Notes under the pieces: generated by a model | Told to the model about the DNA's origin: nothing | Databases searched by the model: none | What the model saw: only the letters and a program-made list of their open reading frames with translations | Program-made: the position numbers and the translations under genes | Source of the DNA: a virus | Strand: one strand, 5' to 3' | IMG/VR virus record: IMGVR_UViG_3300047335_000068 | Span: 1-59,809 of that record | Length of the DNA: 59,809 nucleotides | Shown: positions 32,135 through 39,894 of the stretch, one piece after another | Layout of the letters: every line of letters starts with the position of its first letter | Numbering within the stretch: position 1 is the stretch's first letter

Positions 32135-32560
32135 ATGATAGCCTATCTGGTCAATCCTTTTGACAGGACGATCAAGCAAATCGAACCGCTGGACTGGTCG
32201 GAGTTCGGCGACGTCGTTGGCGGAACTCTGTCACTTGCTGCTCGCTGGTCGACCGGCGACGTGCTTTATGTCGACGACGAGGGTTTCCACAAGTAGCCGC
32301 AGGCGTTCTTCCGACTTGCCGAGCGTCAGGATCAGCCTTTGGTCGGACGGGCTCTCATGGTCGGGCGCGAGCACGCGACGGAGGAGAGCAACGCGCCGCC
32401 GACGATGACGCTGGCCGAGCTGGGTGAGCGCATAACCTGGCTCAGCTACGACGAGGCCGCCGAGATGGTCAGGGGCAAGATCGCCAGCACCATCACGACG
32501 AACGATGGACCGACGGAGGTCGTCACATGGTGGGACGATTTTCTGCCGCCGAGGAAATGA
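32135..32560 (+). pseudogene. DUF3846-like gene interrupted by an in-frame TAG
   Basis: An AGGAGA site stands six bases before the ATG at 32135. The frame reads MIAYLVNPFDRTIKQIEPLD and on to LYVDDEGFHK, then TAG at 32294-32296, then continues in the same frame PQAFFRLAERQDQPLVGRAL to a stop at 32560. The two parts together (about 141 codons) have the DUF3846 order: NPF near the start, YVDDEG in the middle, then PL.GRALMVG. The break is a single nonsense codon with coding-like sequence on both sides. Either a recent pseudogene, an amber readthrough site, or a sequence error. Confidence 0.75.
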
Positions 32561-32563
32561 GCA

Positions 32564-32671
32564 ATGGTCACGGCACTCGTGGGGCTGGCTTGCTTCGTCT
32601 GCGGCTTCATGATCGGAGGCTGGGCGTTCTGCAACTTCTCCCAGCTCGCCCTGAAAGACGACCGGGAATAG
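32564..32671 (+). CDS. 35-residue single-span membrane peptide
   Basis: A very small frame, MVTALVGLACFVCGFMIGGW, then AFCNFSQLALKDDRE. One hydrophobic span of about 22 residues with a charged C-terminus. GAGG lies nine bases before the ATG, inside the end of the DUF3846-like frame. Tail-to-tail with the next minus gene (one base between stops). Function unknown. Confidence 0.5.
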   Translation: MVTALVGLACFVCGFMIGGWAFCNFSQLALKDDRE

Positions 32672-32672
32672 C

Positions 32673-33014
32673 TCACGGCGGGAAATGCTTGTCCTTGACG
32701 GTCTTGTTCGCGAGCTCGACATCGTAGACCTCGACGCCCTCTGACACCGCGCGGAAGCCAGGAAAGGCCAGCTCCATCCTGTTGTCGAGCACCATCGCCT
32801 CGGCGTTAATCTGCTTCGTGTATTCCTCGGCGGTGAATACGCCCTTTCTGAACAGGAGGACCGCCAAAGCGCTGTTCTCGACGCGCATCACCAACCATTT
32901 GTCCATGAGGTCGCGCATGGCGGCGACACCTGGCTCGTCGACGGTCTTGGTCCCGAGATGCCAGCCGGCGAGCACGGTTCGCCATTTGCAGAGCTTGTTC
33001 AACGGATCGATCAT
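32673..33014 (-). CDS. Small helical protein, unknown
   Basis: A 113 aa protein starting MIDPLNKLCKWRTVLAGWHL. It contains DLMDKWLVMRVENSALAVLL and FTAEEYTKQINAEAMVLDN, a mostly alpha-helical layout with heptad-like spacing. Ends KTVKDKHFPP. Last gene of the minus run that carries replication genes upstream. No family recognised. Confidence 0.65.
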   Translation of the reverse strand: MIDPLNKLCKWRTVLAGWHLGTKTVDEPGVAAMRDLMDKWLVMRVENSALAVLLFRKGVFTAEEYTKQINAEAMVLDNRMELAFPGFRAVSEGVEVYDVELANKTVKDKHFPP

Positions 33015-33307
33015 GGTCGGCTCCTAAAGCGATCCACCATAAGCTGTCTGGACCAGTCGGCGCGGAGCTTTTCGATGGCGCGGTCGACCGCAGCCGCGTG
33101 TTCAAGCACGTAAGCGGGGTCACTTTCGGCGCGTTGGCGCAAGTGCCGGATCCAGAGGATAAGGAAAAAGCAGCGCAGGTGGAGCTTCCACCGACTAGGT
33201 GAGATCAGCCATGTCCTCCGGCACCACAGCACGACCGTGACAATCAGCCACAGCCATGTCGGAGCGAAACGGCAAAACACGACCACGATCGCGGCGATCT
33301 GGGTCAT
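33011..33307 (-). CDS. Small membrane protein, unknown
   Basis: A 98 aa protein with hydrophobic spans at residues 3-30 (IAAIVVVFCRFAPTWLWLIV) and around 45-55, and a charged helical C-terminus. ATGA overlaps at both ends place it in the operon. Function unknown. Confidence 0.6.
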   Translation of the reverse strand: MTQIAAIVVVFCRFAPTWLWLIVTVVLWCRRTWLISPSRWKLHLRCFFLILWIRHLRQRAESDPAYVLEHAAAVDRAIEKLRADWSRQLMVDRFRSRP

Positions 33308-33561
33308 TGGCTGACGCCGAGATGCTCGGCCACGCCATCGACGACCTCTCTCGCCAGGATGTCCATGGCCTGTCTGACAGAGGCGAGCTGGTGAGCAGGC
33401 GGCGCGTTTGCGTCGCTCAGGAAGCCGATCGTCATGGAGGTGAACAGCAGAAGCATGGGCAGCATGTCGAGCTCACCCAGGGGCGCGTCGTCGAGGGAGT
33501 CGGTCACGACCCTGAACGCCTGGGTTGCCACCGCGAACCGCGCTTGCTCCCGGCTTTTCAT
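33304..33561 (-). CDS. Small protein, unknown
   Basis: An 85 aa protein with a hydrophobic middle (LDMLPMLLLFTSMTIGFL), probably buried helix or one membrane span, and a C-terminal helix LAREVVDGVAEHLGVSQ. ATG at 33561, overlapping stops both sides. No family recognised. Confidence 0.55.
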   Translation of the reverse strand: MKSREQARFAVATQAFRVVTDSLDDAPLGELDMLPMLLLFTSMTIGFLSDANAPPAHQLASVRQAMDILAREVVDGVAEHLGVSQ

Positions 33562-33830
33562 GATAGCTCGTCGAAAATGCTACAGAGCGCCCGCATTCGT
33601 CCCCTGACCTTGATCACGAGTTCCTCGCAGATCTCCTCGCCCGAGAACTCCTGGAGCGACTTCAGAAAAGCGCTGCAGGTCGCCTTGTAGCGGTCAATCA
33701 GCTCATCGCCGGCCGCAAGCGCCGCCTCCGCGTCGAAGGCGACGCCGCGGCCGAGCTCGCCGGCGCCGGTGGTGACAACCCAGGCGATGCCCTGGTCGGT
33801 GCTTTCGATTTCCGTCGTGATCCGGTTCAA
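33558..33830 (-). CDS. Small protein, unknown
   Basis: A 90 aa protein with a beta start MNRITTEIESTDQGIAWVVT and a helical end around FLKSLQEFSGEEICEELVIK. The start is TTG at 33830, overlapping the upstream stop as TTGA, one of several such starts in this genome. No family recognised. Confidence 0.55.
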   Translation of the reverse strand: MNRITTEIESTDQGIAWVVTTGAGELGRGVAFDAEAALAAGDELIDRYKATCSAFLKSLQEFSGEEICEELVIKVRGRMRALCSIFDELS

Positions 33831-34471
33831 ACCCGCGTCTCCTCAAGGTAGCGGGCTTCGATGACCTCGAGCACGTCCTGGAACATGGCGCCGACGCCCG
33901 CGCGGCGCGTGCGGCAGGCGTGGGCATATTCGTCGAGGGTGCGGCCACCGATCACGACCCAGGCTGTCAGCATGTGCAGGTCCATCGGGATCAGCGCCCA
34001 GACGCGGCGAACACGGCCCAGGGCGAGTATCTGGGCGTCCTCTGGCCACATTGAGCCGGTGTACTGGCTTCTGATGCCCGCGAGGCGGTCAGGCTGCTCA
34101 GGACGCGCCCCAGACGCGATCTCGGTGTCATCCCGAAAGGCGCAGACGGCGTGCCACTGCATCTCGGTCAGCAGGTTGCGGCTTTTCATGGCGCGGACGC
34201 CATCGCGCACCCGGCCACCAAGCAGCAGGGGCCCGACCTCGGGGTCCGGATCGGTCCGGTGTTCCGGTTCGATTTCCTTCCGCAGCAGCCGCACCGGCGG
34301 CCCGAAATCGCTCTTGCCGACGAAGCCAGCGCCGGCGCCGACCTGGCGCGCGCGGGCGATGCGCTCGTTGTCGAGGCGGGCTGCTTCCATGCGCAGTTCC
34401 TGGCGTGCCCAACCGAGGAAAATCGGGCAAACAGCCTCGAGACGCGCGAGTTTTGCATGATGTTGGTTCAT
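33827..34471 (-). CDS. Replication-region protein, unknown
   Basis: A protein of about 214 aa (ATG at 34471; ATG at 34489 is possible). The N-terminus is an Arg/Glu-rich helix (LEAVCPIFLGWARQELRMEA). The C-terminal third has LALGRVRRVWALIPMDLHML and TAWVVIGGRTLDEYAHACRT, which looks like a helical, perhaps DNA-binding, domain. Its 5' end borders the GTAGGA repeat array, so a link with replication is possible. No family recognised. Confidence 0.6.
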   Translation of the reverse strand: MNQHHAKLARLEAVCPIFLGWARQELRMEAARLDNERIARARQVGAGAGFVGKSDFGPPVRLLRKEIEPEHRTDPDPEVGPLLLGGRVRDGVRAMKSRNLLTEMQWHAVCAFRDDTEIASGARPEQPDRLAGIRSQYTGSMWPEDAQILALGRVRRVWALIPMDLHMLTAWVVIGGRTLDEYAHACRTRRAGVGAMFQDVLEVIEARYLEETRV

Positions 34472-34552
34472 GCCATGCTCGCTACGCATCTTCTCAAAAA
34501 AAAGCCTTGCAACTCCTTATAGGGCCCTCCTTTGATACTCTTTATATCTCTT

Positions 34553-34664
34553 GTAGGACTTGTAGGATAAGTAGGAAGAAGAAAGAAAGTAAGTAAGAAC
34601 AGTAATATAGTACTCCTACACGTCTCGCTAAAAACGTAAAAAGAAGCGTAGGAGTCATGTAGGA
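34553..34664 (+). repeat. GTAGGA repeat array in an AT-rich segment (origin candidate)
   Basis: GTAGGA occurs at 34553, 34562 and 34571 (9-bp spacing), again at 34648 and 34659 (11-bp spacing), with the inverse TCCTAC at 34614. ACTCCTAC and GTAGGAGT form a perfect 8-bp inverted pair around the AT-rich middle. The whole segment 34490-34670 is AT- and purine-rich in a GC-rich genome and borders the VapE/prim-pol genes. Iteron-like origin is the main reading; a regulatory leader is the alternative. Confidence 0.5.
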
Positions 34665-34670
34665 AAGGGC

Positions 34671-35921
34671 TCATTTTCGCCTCCAAACCCGCCTTGAATC
34701 AGCTCCTCGGCCCGTCACCGTCGACACCCAGCCCAACTTGCGTAGGACGTCTGTCGCCCGGACCGTGGCTTTGCGGTCATGCCGCTCGCGCGGAACGCCG
34801 AGACCGTCAGACAGCGCATTGGCCGTCGTGCATTCAAGACGGTCGAACAACCAATCGGCCAGAAGCGGCTGCCAGGTATCCTCTGTCAGGCGGCTGCGTT
34901 GCATCTCGACGGCCGCGACCGCGATCTCCTCGTCATCCAGCCAAATGCTCTCGCCGTTAGCCTCACGAACCGCGGCCTCCGCCCAGAGCTGGTCACGATT
35001 GACTTCAACCCAGGTTTTGTCTGCCGTTTTGCATTCGATCGGCCAGAAGCGGCGGTTTCCGCTCACATCGCGCAGATAGTCCGTGCGATTTGTCGTCCCG
35101 CAGACGACGCACTGGCGCTTGACCCCGATGAACCCGCGCCCGTACGGCACGCGGTATCGATCCACGGCACGCGACAGGAACGCTTTGACGGTCTCCACGT
35201 CGGCGCGGATGATCTGATCGATCTCAGGGAACTCGGCGGCCCAGACGCCGTGCAGCGCCATCGCGGCGTCGCGGGAGCCTATGTCGGCTGGCATCCCGTC
35301 GGTGAAGTAGCTGGCGCCGAACAGCGCGGCGATCGCGGCACTCTTGCCGAGGCCCTGGTCGCCCTCGAAGATCGGCATGTGGTCGTATTTGCAGCCGGGC
35401 TCGCGCACGCGGCGCGCGGCCGCGAGCAGGAACTTCGTGCCGACGGCGCGGGCATAGGCAGAGTCCGGCGTGTCGAACACGTTCGTCAGCCAGGTGTTTA
35501 TGCGCGGCTTCCCGTCCCAGGCCAGCCGGGCGAGATAGTCGAGGATCGGATGAAAAGGGTGCTGGCGGGCGACCGCGCCCAGCGCGCGCTCCACCACGCC
35601 GACCGTGAAGCTCGCGGTCCAGACGCGCTGGAGATACGACAGGATCATCTGGACGTCGTCGTCTTCCCAGGGGCGCGGGAACGGGCCAGGCGCGGGGCGC
35701 GAGGTGTCGTGCGAAAACGGCGGCGAGCGCATCAGCACGCCACGGCCGAGCATGTCGTCAAAGCCGAGGAGGCCGCGGAGCTCAGGCTCCAGGTCGAGCA
35801 GGATGAGCACGTTCGCCGTGTTCGCGAGCACCTGCTTCTTCTCGCCACGCGAGAGCAGCCCGATGAACCGCATGTCGGGGCCGCCTGGCGGATTTCCCCC
35901 GAAGGGCACGACGTTGCTCAC
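34671..35921 (-). CDS. VapE-like replication helicase/ATPase
   Basis: A 416 aa protein. Walker A loop EGDQGLGKSA at residues 186-195; downstream GVWAAEFPEIDQIIRADVET, SRAVDRYRVPYGR and CVVCGTTNRTDYLRDVSGNR fit the VapE (virulence-associated E) superfamily 3-like helicases. The end (DTWQPLLADWLFDRLECTT) is a winged-helix-like tail. The GTG start overlaps the prim-pol stop. It works with prim-pol to open the origin and unwind DNA. Confidence 0.9.
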   Translation of the reverse strand: MSNVVPFGGNPPGGPDMRFIGLLSRGEKKQVLANTANVLILLDLEPELRGLLGFDDMLGRGVLMRSPPFSHDTSRPAPGPFPRPWEDDDVQMILSYLQRVWTASFTVGVVERALGAVARQHPFHPILDYLARLAWDGKPRINTWLTNVFDTPDSAYARAVGTKFLLAAARRVREPGCKYDHMPIFEGDQGLGKSAAIAALFGASYFTDGMPADIGSRDAAMALHGVWAAEFPEIDQIIRADVETVKAFLSRAVDRYRVPYGRGFIGVKRQCVVCGTTNRTDYLRDVSGNRRFWPIECKTADKTWVEVNRDQLWAEAAVREANGESIWLDDEEIAVAAVEMQRSRLTEDTWQPLLADWLFDRLECTTANALSDGLGVPRERHDRKATVRATDVLRKLGWVSTVTGRGADSRRVWRRK

Positions 35922-36730
35922 GCGGGCCGCCGGCCGCCGGCGCGCAAGCCCGATCTGATCGTGTCCTGGGCCTCCTTTCGCGGGAGGCCGGCATGGAGCG
36001 CGGCATCGAGCAGCGAGCGTTCGACGGTCGACTTGTCGAGCTGGCCAGCGGCCACCAGGGTGCCCAGGTGATACGAGCGGCGGTTCAAGAGATCGTTGCG
36101 GCCGCCGTCGCCACCAAAGCGCACCGCGTCGATCGCGCGGTAGAGCGCCTTCATGGCGCGCTCGCTGGTCATGATGTAGGGCGGCGCAGGCTGCTCCGGG
36201 AGCGGCGCCAGGAGCTCGGCAAGCCAGGCTGGGATCGCGGGCGGAGGCGTCTCCCAGGGCGGCACGCGCCAGGTGTATTCGCCGCCTGAGATCGGATGCC
36301 GGCTCGGCGGGATCATCACCGCCTGGCGTCCACGGTGGGGATCGAGCCCGGGCGCGGGCACCCCGGATTTGCCACGGAGCTTTTCACCCGCATGGCGGAA
36401 AAACAGCGCGGCGCCGCCAGAACCCCCCGATTTCGTCATGGGGCGCTGCGGCAAGCATCCATGACGATCGACGAGCGCTGAGAGCGCCGCGAAACCATCA
36501 TGGGCGTGCAAGCCGGGCCTGTCCACGTCGAGGGCGAAAAGGTGCGAGGATCCTGTGACCACGCGCCAGTTGCACCGCCGGAAGCGGAAGGCCCACTCGT
36601 CGATGGTGGCAAGGTCACTGGTCGCGGCGTCGGTTGCACCAGGGAAGCAGCCAGCTTTACTCGCGGTGCTCGCGGGGTAGACTTTCCACCCGAGGAGCGC
36701 CACCCGTTCAATGTCGGCCGGGATGGTCAC
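35918..36730 (-). CDS. Bifunctional DNA primase/polymerase (prim-pol)
   Basis: A 270 aa archaeo-eukaryotic primase-type protein. The metal-binding DxD is in LFALDVDRPG (D68, D70). TKSGGSGGAALFFRHAG gives the second motif, and RQAVMIPPSRHPISGGEY followed by TW the third. It starts with GTG at 36730 and overlaps its neighbours by four bases on both sides. Directly upstream of VapE. It should make primers for replication; elongation would need host polymerase. Confidence 0.92.
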   Translation of the reverse strand: MTIPADIERVALLGWKVYPASTASKAGCFPGATDAATSDLATIDEWAFRFRRCNWRVVTGSSHLFALDVDRPGLHAHDGFAALSALVDRHGCLPQRPMTKSGGSGGAALFFRHAGEKLRGKSGVPAPGLDPHRGRQAVMIPPSRHPISGGEYTWRVPPWETPPPAIPAWLAELLAPLPEQPAPPYIMTSERAMKALYRAIDAVRFGGDGGRNDLLNRRSYHLGTLVAAGQLDKSTVERSLLDAALHAGLPRKEAQDTIRSGLRAGGRRPA

Positions 36731-36966
36731 AACGGGGCTTCCGCAGCGGCGTTCGCCTTGGCCTTCGCGCGGTGTACGGCGTCGCGGCAGAAGGCTGCCA
36801 GCTCCTCGCGGCTGGGCGTCGCGCCGGTCACGACCTGGCGTTCCAAGGCCAGAAACTCGGCCTCGAGCTCGTTGCTGAGGGTCACGATGTAGGCGCGGCC
36901 CCGGCGCTCCTGTTCCATCTGCTGTCGGAAGAAGCTCTGCTGGCGGGTCTCCTGGGGCGGTTTCAT
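36727..36966 (-). CDS. Small helical protein upstream of prim-pol
   Basis: A 79 aa, Gln/Glu/Arg-rich helical protein starting MKPPQETRQQSFFRQQMEQE. The ATG at 36966 overlaps the preceding stop (ATGA). It ends AKANAAAEAPL with GTGA into prim-pol. No family recognised; strict coupling suggests a role in the same complex. Confidence 0.6.
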   Translation of the reverse strand: MKPPQETRQQSFFRQQMEQERRGRAYIVTLSNELEAEFLALERQVVTGATPSREELAAFCRDAVHRAKAKANAAAEAPL

Positions 36967-37136
36967 CCGCACGGCCGTTCAGCCCGGCGCCGATCGTCGC
37001 GGGCCTTGTTGGCGGCCGCCATCGCTTCCGCCATGACGTTTGCGATCGTGGGTTCGGACGCGACGGTCGTCAGGGCGGCAAGCACGACCGCGAGATAGGC
37101 CTCGCACATAACGGCGCGCTTCTCGAACTCGTTCAT
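36963..37136 (-). CDS. 57-residue helical protein
   Basis: A short gene, MNEFEKRAVMCEAYLAVVLA and on to EAMAAANKARDDRRRAERPC. Both ends overlap neighbouring genes as ATGA, and third codon positions are GC-rich, which is why I call it real despite its size. Amphipathic helix with a basic tail. Function unknown. Confidence 0.6.
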   Translation of the reverse strand: MNEFEKRAVMCEAYLAVVLAALTTVASEPTIANVMAEAMAAANKARDDRRRAERPCG

Positions 37137-37354
37137 CGGCGCAGCCCCGAAGCGCGGTCCTCAAGGTAAGCGACGCCGGCCGCCGTGGCCTTCGCGTTGG
37201 CGATGTCCAGGGTTTCGGAGATCGTGCGCAGCAGCATCTGCGACGAGGGCGCGCCGAGGGCTGCGGTCTGGTTGGCGAGGATGCGCAGCTGGTCGTGCAG
37301 GGCGTTGGCGTAGGCCTTGGCAATGGCGAGGTCGAAAGCCAGGTCCTCGGTCAT
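37133..37354 (-). CDS. 73-residue helical protein
   Basis: Starts MTEDLAFDLAIAKAYANALH; one long helix to QMLLRTISETLDIANAKATA. The ATG at 37354 overlaps the preceding stop. No metal or membrane motif. Family not recognised. Confidence 0.6.
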   Translation of the reverse strand: MTEDLAFDLAIAKAYANALHDQLRILANQTAALGAPSSQMLLRTISETLDIANAKATAAGVAYLEDRASGLRR

Positions 37355-37566
37355 CGGCGCGCCCGCCTGGGCTTGGGCGTTTCGGTCTTGAGCCAGGGCC
37401 AGCCTTCGGCCTCGGCATGTTCGATCGAGCACCAGGCGCGTGCCGAGCGGCCGGGCTTCACCAGCCCTACCACCTGGTTCACCTCGGCGGGCGTGCCAGG
37501 ACACCCCAGGAGCAGGTCAGGTGACCCGCAGGGGCATGTCAGGCCCTCAATGTGGAAACCAGTCAC
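37351..37566 (-). CDS. Small Cys-containing protein
   Basis: A 71 aa protein from a GTG at 37566, overlapping the resolvase stop (GTGA). LTCPCGSPDLLLGCPG carries three Cys and a further Cys follows in SARAWCSIEH, perhaps a zinc site. The tail is Lys/Arg-rich (KTETPKPRRARR), fitting nucleic acid binding. Unknown family. Confidence 0.6.
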   Translation of the reverse strand: MTGFHIEGLTCPCGSPDLLLGCPGTPAEVNQVVGLVKPGRSARAWCSIEHAEAEGWPWLKTETPKPRRARR

Positions 37567-38099
37567 GCGGCGTCTCTGAGCGCCCGGCGGCGCAGCATCT
37601 CGCGGCGTCCGAAGGCCCAGCATAGCCGCGCGTCGGCCTCATTGTCGTCGGTCACGTCAAGCCAGCCCTGGCTATGGCACCAGGCGAGCACGGCGCGCTT
37701 GGCGTTCATGCTGCCGTTGATCCGTTTGCCGGTCGCCGGGTCGCGGTCGGCAAAGCTCGCTGTGCCGAGGATCTGCCGGCGCATCGTGTTGACGGACTGC
37801 TCGCGGCACCGAACGTCGAAGCGGTAGCAGACCATCAGCACGACATTCGCCAAGCCGATCATGAGGCGCGCCGCCGTCTGCTGCTTTTCCAGGGGCGCCT
37901 CGGTCAGCACGAGGCGCGGCCGGTGCGCGACGATCGCGTCTCCGAGTTCGTTTTCGAGAGCTACGAAGCACCCTGCTAGATTTGACATGGGCGGAAGCAT
38001 CCAAACGCCGGAGATGGGTTCAGCGTCGTCGAGGCAGCCGTAGCAAAAGCCTGTGCGGGTCGAGAGGTCTAACGCCAGGATCCCGCCCTGGCGGCTCAC
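37563..38099 (-). CDS. RuvC-like Holliday junction resolvase
   Basis: A 178 aa protein with RNase H-fold acidic residues: ILALDLSTRTGF (D11), RLVLTEAPLEKQ (E67) and the C-terminal DDNEADARLCWAFG (D152, D156). KRAVLAWCHSQGW lies just before the last motif, as in phage RuvC-like resolvases. It would resolve branched DNA before packaging. The GTG start overlaps the upstream stop. All expected catalytic residues are present. Confidence 0.88.
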   Translation of the reverse strand: MSRQGGILALDLSTRTGFCYGCLDDAEPISGVWMLPPMSNLAGCFVALENELGDAIVAHRPRLVLTEAPLEKQQTAARLMIGLANVVLMVCYRFDVRCREQSVNTMRRQILGTASFADRDPATGKRINGSMNAKRAVLAWCHSQGWLDVTDDNEADARLCWAFGRREMLRRRALRDAA

Positions 38100-38647
38100 T
38101 GCAGAGAGGCGGAGGCGCCGTTCGTCGTCCGCTTACGGCGGGTCGACGCGATCTTGCGCTTCGGACCGAGCCCCTTGGCGATCACGGTCTGGCCGTCCAG
38201 ATAGGCCTTATCCCAGACCGCGTAGGCCTCGGTGCCATGCGGGTTCGGGTTTTCGTCCCGCCCGCGTCCGGCCTTGCCCGCGGCCTCGCCAAGCTTGGAC
38301 ACTTCCCAGCGGTCATGCTCGGTCAGATCATCGTCTAGGTCGCGCGGTTCGGGCATGGCGGGCGCGTCACCGAATAGGTCGGCCTGGGTCAGCCGGATCA
38401 TGCAGAGGCCGAGGTAGCGGACATAATCGCGCGTGTCCTGGGCGACCGCCTCCTGGTCCCGCTTTTTCGACAGGAGTGCTGCGATCAGCTGCTTCTGGTT
38501 GATGCCATCTTTCTTGGCGGCCTTAAGCGCGCTGCGATACTCGCCGTTGGCTTCGTCGAGCTGCTCGCGCGCGCCAGTGATGAGGCGGATATGTTTCTGA
38601 ATCACAGCGTCCGGGACGTTGGACTTTTCCGCCAGAGACAGCGCCAT
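38096..38647 (-). CDS. GapR-like nucleoid protein with RMF-like tail
   Basis: A 183 aa protein. Residues 13-75 (REQLDEANGEYRSALKAAKK, DGINQKQLIAALLSKKRDQE) follow the GapR/DUF2312 pattern, a coiled-coil DNA-binding family of Alphaproteobacteria. Residues 115-155 contain GRDENPNPHGTEAYAVWDKA, like the Gly/Pro-Trp end of ribosome modulation factor-like modules. Then a Lys/Arg-rich tail. The combination is not one I know. It may bind phage DNA. Confidence 0.55.
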   Translation of the reverse strand: MALSLAEKSNVPDAVIQKHIRLITGAREQLDEANGEYRSALKAAKKDGINQKQLIAALLSKKRDQEAVAQDTRDYVRYLGLCMIRLTQADLFGDAPAMPEPRDLDDDLTEHDRWEVSKLGEAAGKAGRGRDENPNPHGTEAYAVWDKAYLDGQTVIAKGLGPKRKIASTRRKRTTNGASASLQ

Positions 38648-38650
38648 CGT

Positions 38651-38902
38651 TTATCGTCCTTTTCTCTTTTTGGTTGGTGTCCTTGCTTGGAGCAGGACCT
38701 TGAGGTTGACGCCGGCGACCTGTCGTGTTTCGGCCAGCTGCGCGAGGTCATGTACGCGCGTGGCTGGAATGCCCACCTTGCGCCAGGTGCTGATTGCGTT
38801 CTTGCCGATGCCGATCGCCTCTGCGAGAGCAGCGTTGCCACCGAAAGCGTCGACAATCTGGCTCGCGTTCATTCCCTCGTCTTCGATCAGATGCTTTGAC
38901 AC
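38651..38902 (-). CDS. Cro/YdaS-like HTH regulator
   Basis: An 83 aa protein. IVDAFGGNAALAEAIGIGKN followed by AISTWRKVGIPATRVHDLAQ is a compact Cro-type HTH of the carph-isopro/YdaS kind. GTG at 38902 is used; an ATG at 38872 directly before the HTH is equally possible. The upstream spacer holds TTTGACAC repeats that look like its operators, so it probably controls itself and the divergent recombination genes. Confidence 0.75.
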   Translation of the reverse strand: MSKHLIEDEGMNASQIVDAFGGNAALAEAIGIGKNAISTWRKVGIPATRVHDLAQLAETRQVAGVNLKVLLQARTPTKKRKGR

Positions 38903-38963
38903 TCAGCTGGTTTGACCTCATATCTGAGCGCCCGTACAAATACGAGGGTGTCAAACACTTTGA
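38895..38963 (+). promoter_or_regulatory. Divergent control region with TTTGACAC operators and a promoter
   Basis: TTTGACAC (38895-38902) and GTGTCAAA (38948-38955) are exact inverse copies 45 bases apart; TTTGACCT (38911) and TTTGA (38959) are partial copies, the latter making TCAAACACTTTGA. On the plus strand TTGACA (38896-38901) followed after 17 bases by CATATC could be a sigma70 promoter overlapping the first operator. It lies between the Cro-like gene and the Sak4-like gene. Confidence 0.5.
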
Positions 38964-39000
38964 TCGTTTCTAGCACGGGACATTGGGCGGAGATCCTGTA

Positions 39001-39894
39001 ATGGCATCACGATTGCGGGCAGTCGTCCCCAAAGCTGCTGTACCCAGCAAGCCCAAAATCCTGATCTACGGAAAGCCCGGCGTCGGAAAAACCTGGGGCG
39101 CGTTGGATTTTCCCGGCGTCTACTACATTGATCCTGAAGGAGGAGCCGACCTCGAGCACTATACCGACAAGCTGGCGGCAGCGGACGGGATGTACATGGG
39201 GCCGGATCTCGGCGCGAACGATTTTCCAACCGTAATCGATCAGGTCAAGGCTCTTGCGACCGAGCGTCACGATTTCAAAACGCTCGTCATCGACAGCGCG
39301 AGCGTGCTGTTCCACACCGCGATCGCGGAAGAGTCCGAGAGCCTCGGTGACAAGGATCAGTTCGGCGCCAGCAAAAAGGCGGGCGTGCGGCACATGCGGA
39401 TCCTGATCCGCTGGCTTAAGAAGCTGAACATGAACGTGCTTCTCGTCGCGCACTCGATCCCGGAATGGGGATTGGTCAATGGGCGGCGCGAGCAGATCGG
39501 CGATGCGCCTGATGTATGGGAAAAGGTGGAGTACGAGCTGCACCTCTGTTTGCAAATCGAAAAACAGGGCAAGTCGCGGTTCGCCCGGGTGCGCAAGACG
39601 CGGCTCAAGGAATTTGAGGATGCCGACCGTTTCCCCTGGTCGTATGAGAATTTCGCTCAGCGCTACGGGAAGACCATCATCGAGGCCAACAGCACGGCGA
39701 TCGAGCTCGCCTCGCCCGAGCAGGTCGCAGAGCTGACAGGGCTTCTCAGCGTGGTCAAAGTCCCGGATGGCTGGGGAGAGAAATATCTTTCAGACAATGA
39801 TGCCGAGACCTGGGCCGACGTGCCCGCCGCAAACGTCGCTGCCGTCATCGCCAGGCTTCACGCCAACGTCTCGAAGATCAAGGAGACCGCCTGA
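39001..39894 (+). CDS. Sak4-like RecA-fold recombinase/ATPase
   Basis: A 297 aa protein. Walker A YGKPGVGKTW at residues 23-32, GVYYIDPEGG after it, Walker B FKTLVIDSASVLF near 96-108, then MNVLLVAHS, the layout of phage Sak4-like single-strand annealing/RecA-core ATPases. ATG at 39001 has GGAG upstream at good spacing. It is paired with a DUF669 protein, its usual partner. Role: homologous recombination during replication. Confidence 0.85.
   Translation: MASRLRAVVPKAAVPSKPKILIYGKPGVGKTWGALDFPGVYYIDPEGGADLEHYTDKLAAADGMYMGPDLGANDFPTVIDQVKALATERHDFKTLVIDSASVLFHTAIAEESESLGDKDQFGASKKAGVRHMRILIRWLKKLNMNVLLVAHSIPEWGLVNGRREQIGDAPDVWEKVEYELHLCLQIEKQGKSRFARVRKTRLKEFEDADRFPWSYENFAQRYGKTIIEANSTAIELASPEQVAELTGLLSVVKVPDGWGEKYLSDNDAETWADVPAANVAAVIARLHANVSKIKETA

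Noticed and set aside
32135-32560. Whole-genome amber recoding
   Set aside because: Several clear genes end in TAG and no suppressor tRNA is visible, so TAG is a normal stop here.
37466-37472. A further CTACCAC copy
   Set aside because: It lies inside a coding gene on the opposite strand, single and without inverted repeat, so it is probably chance.
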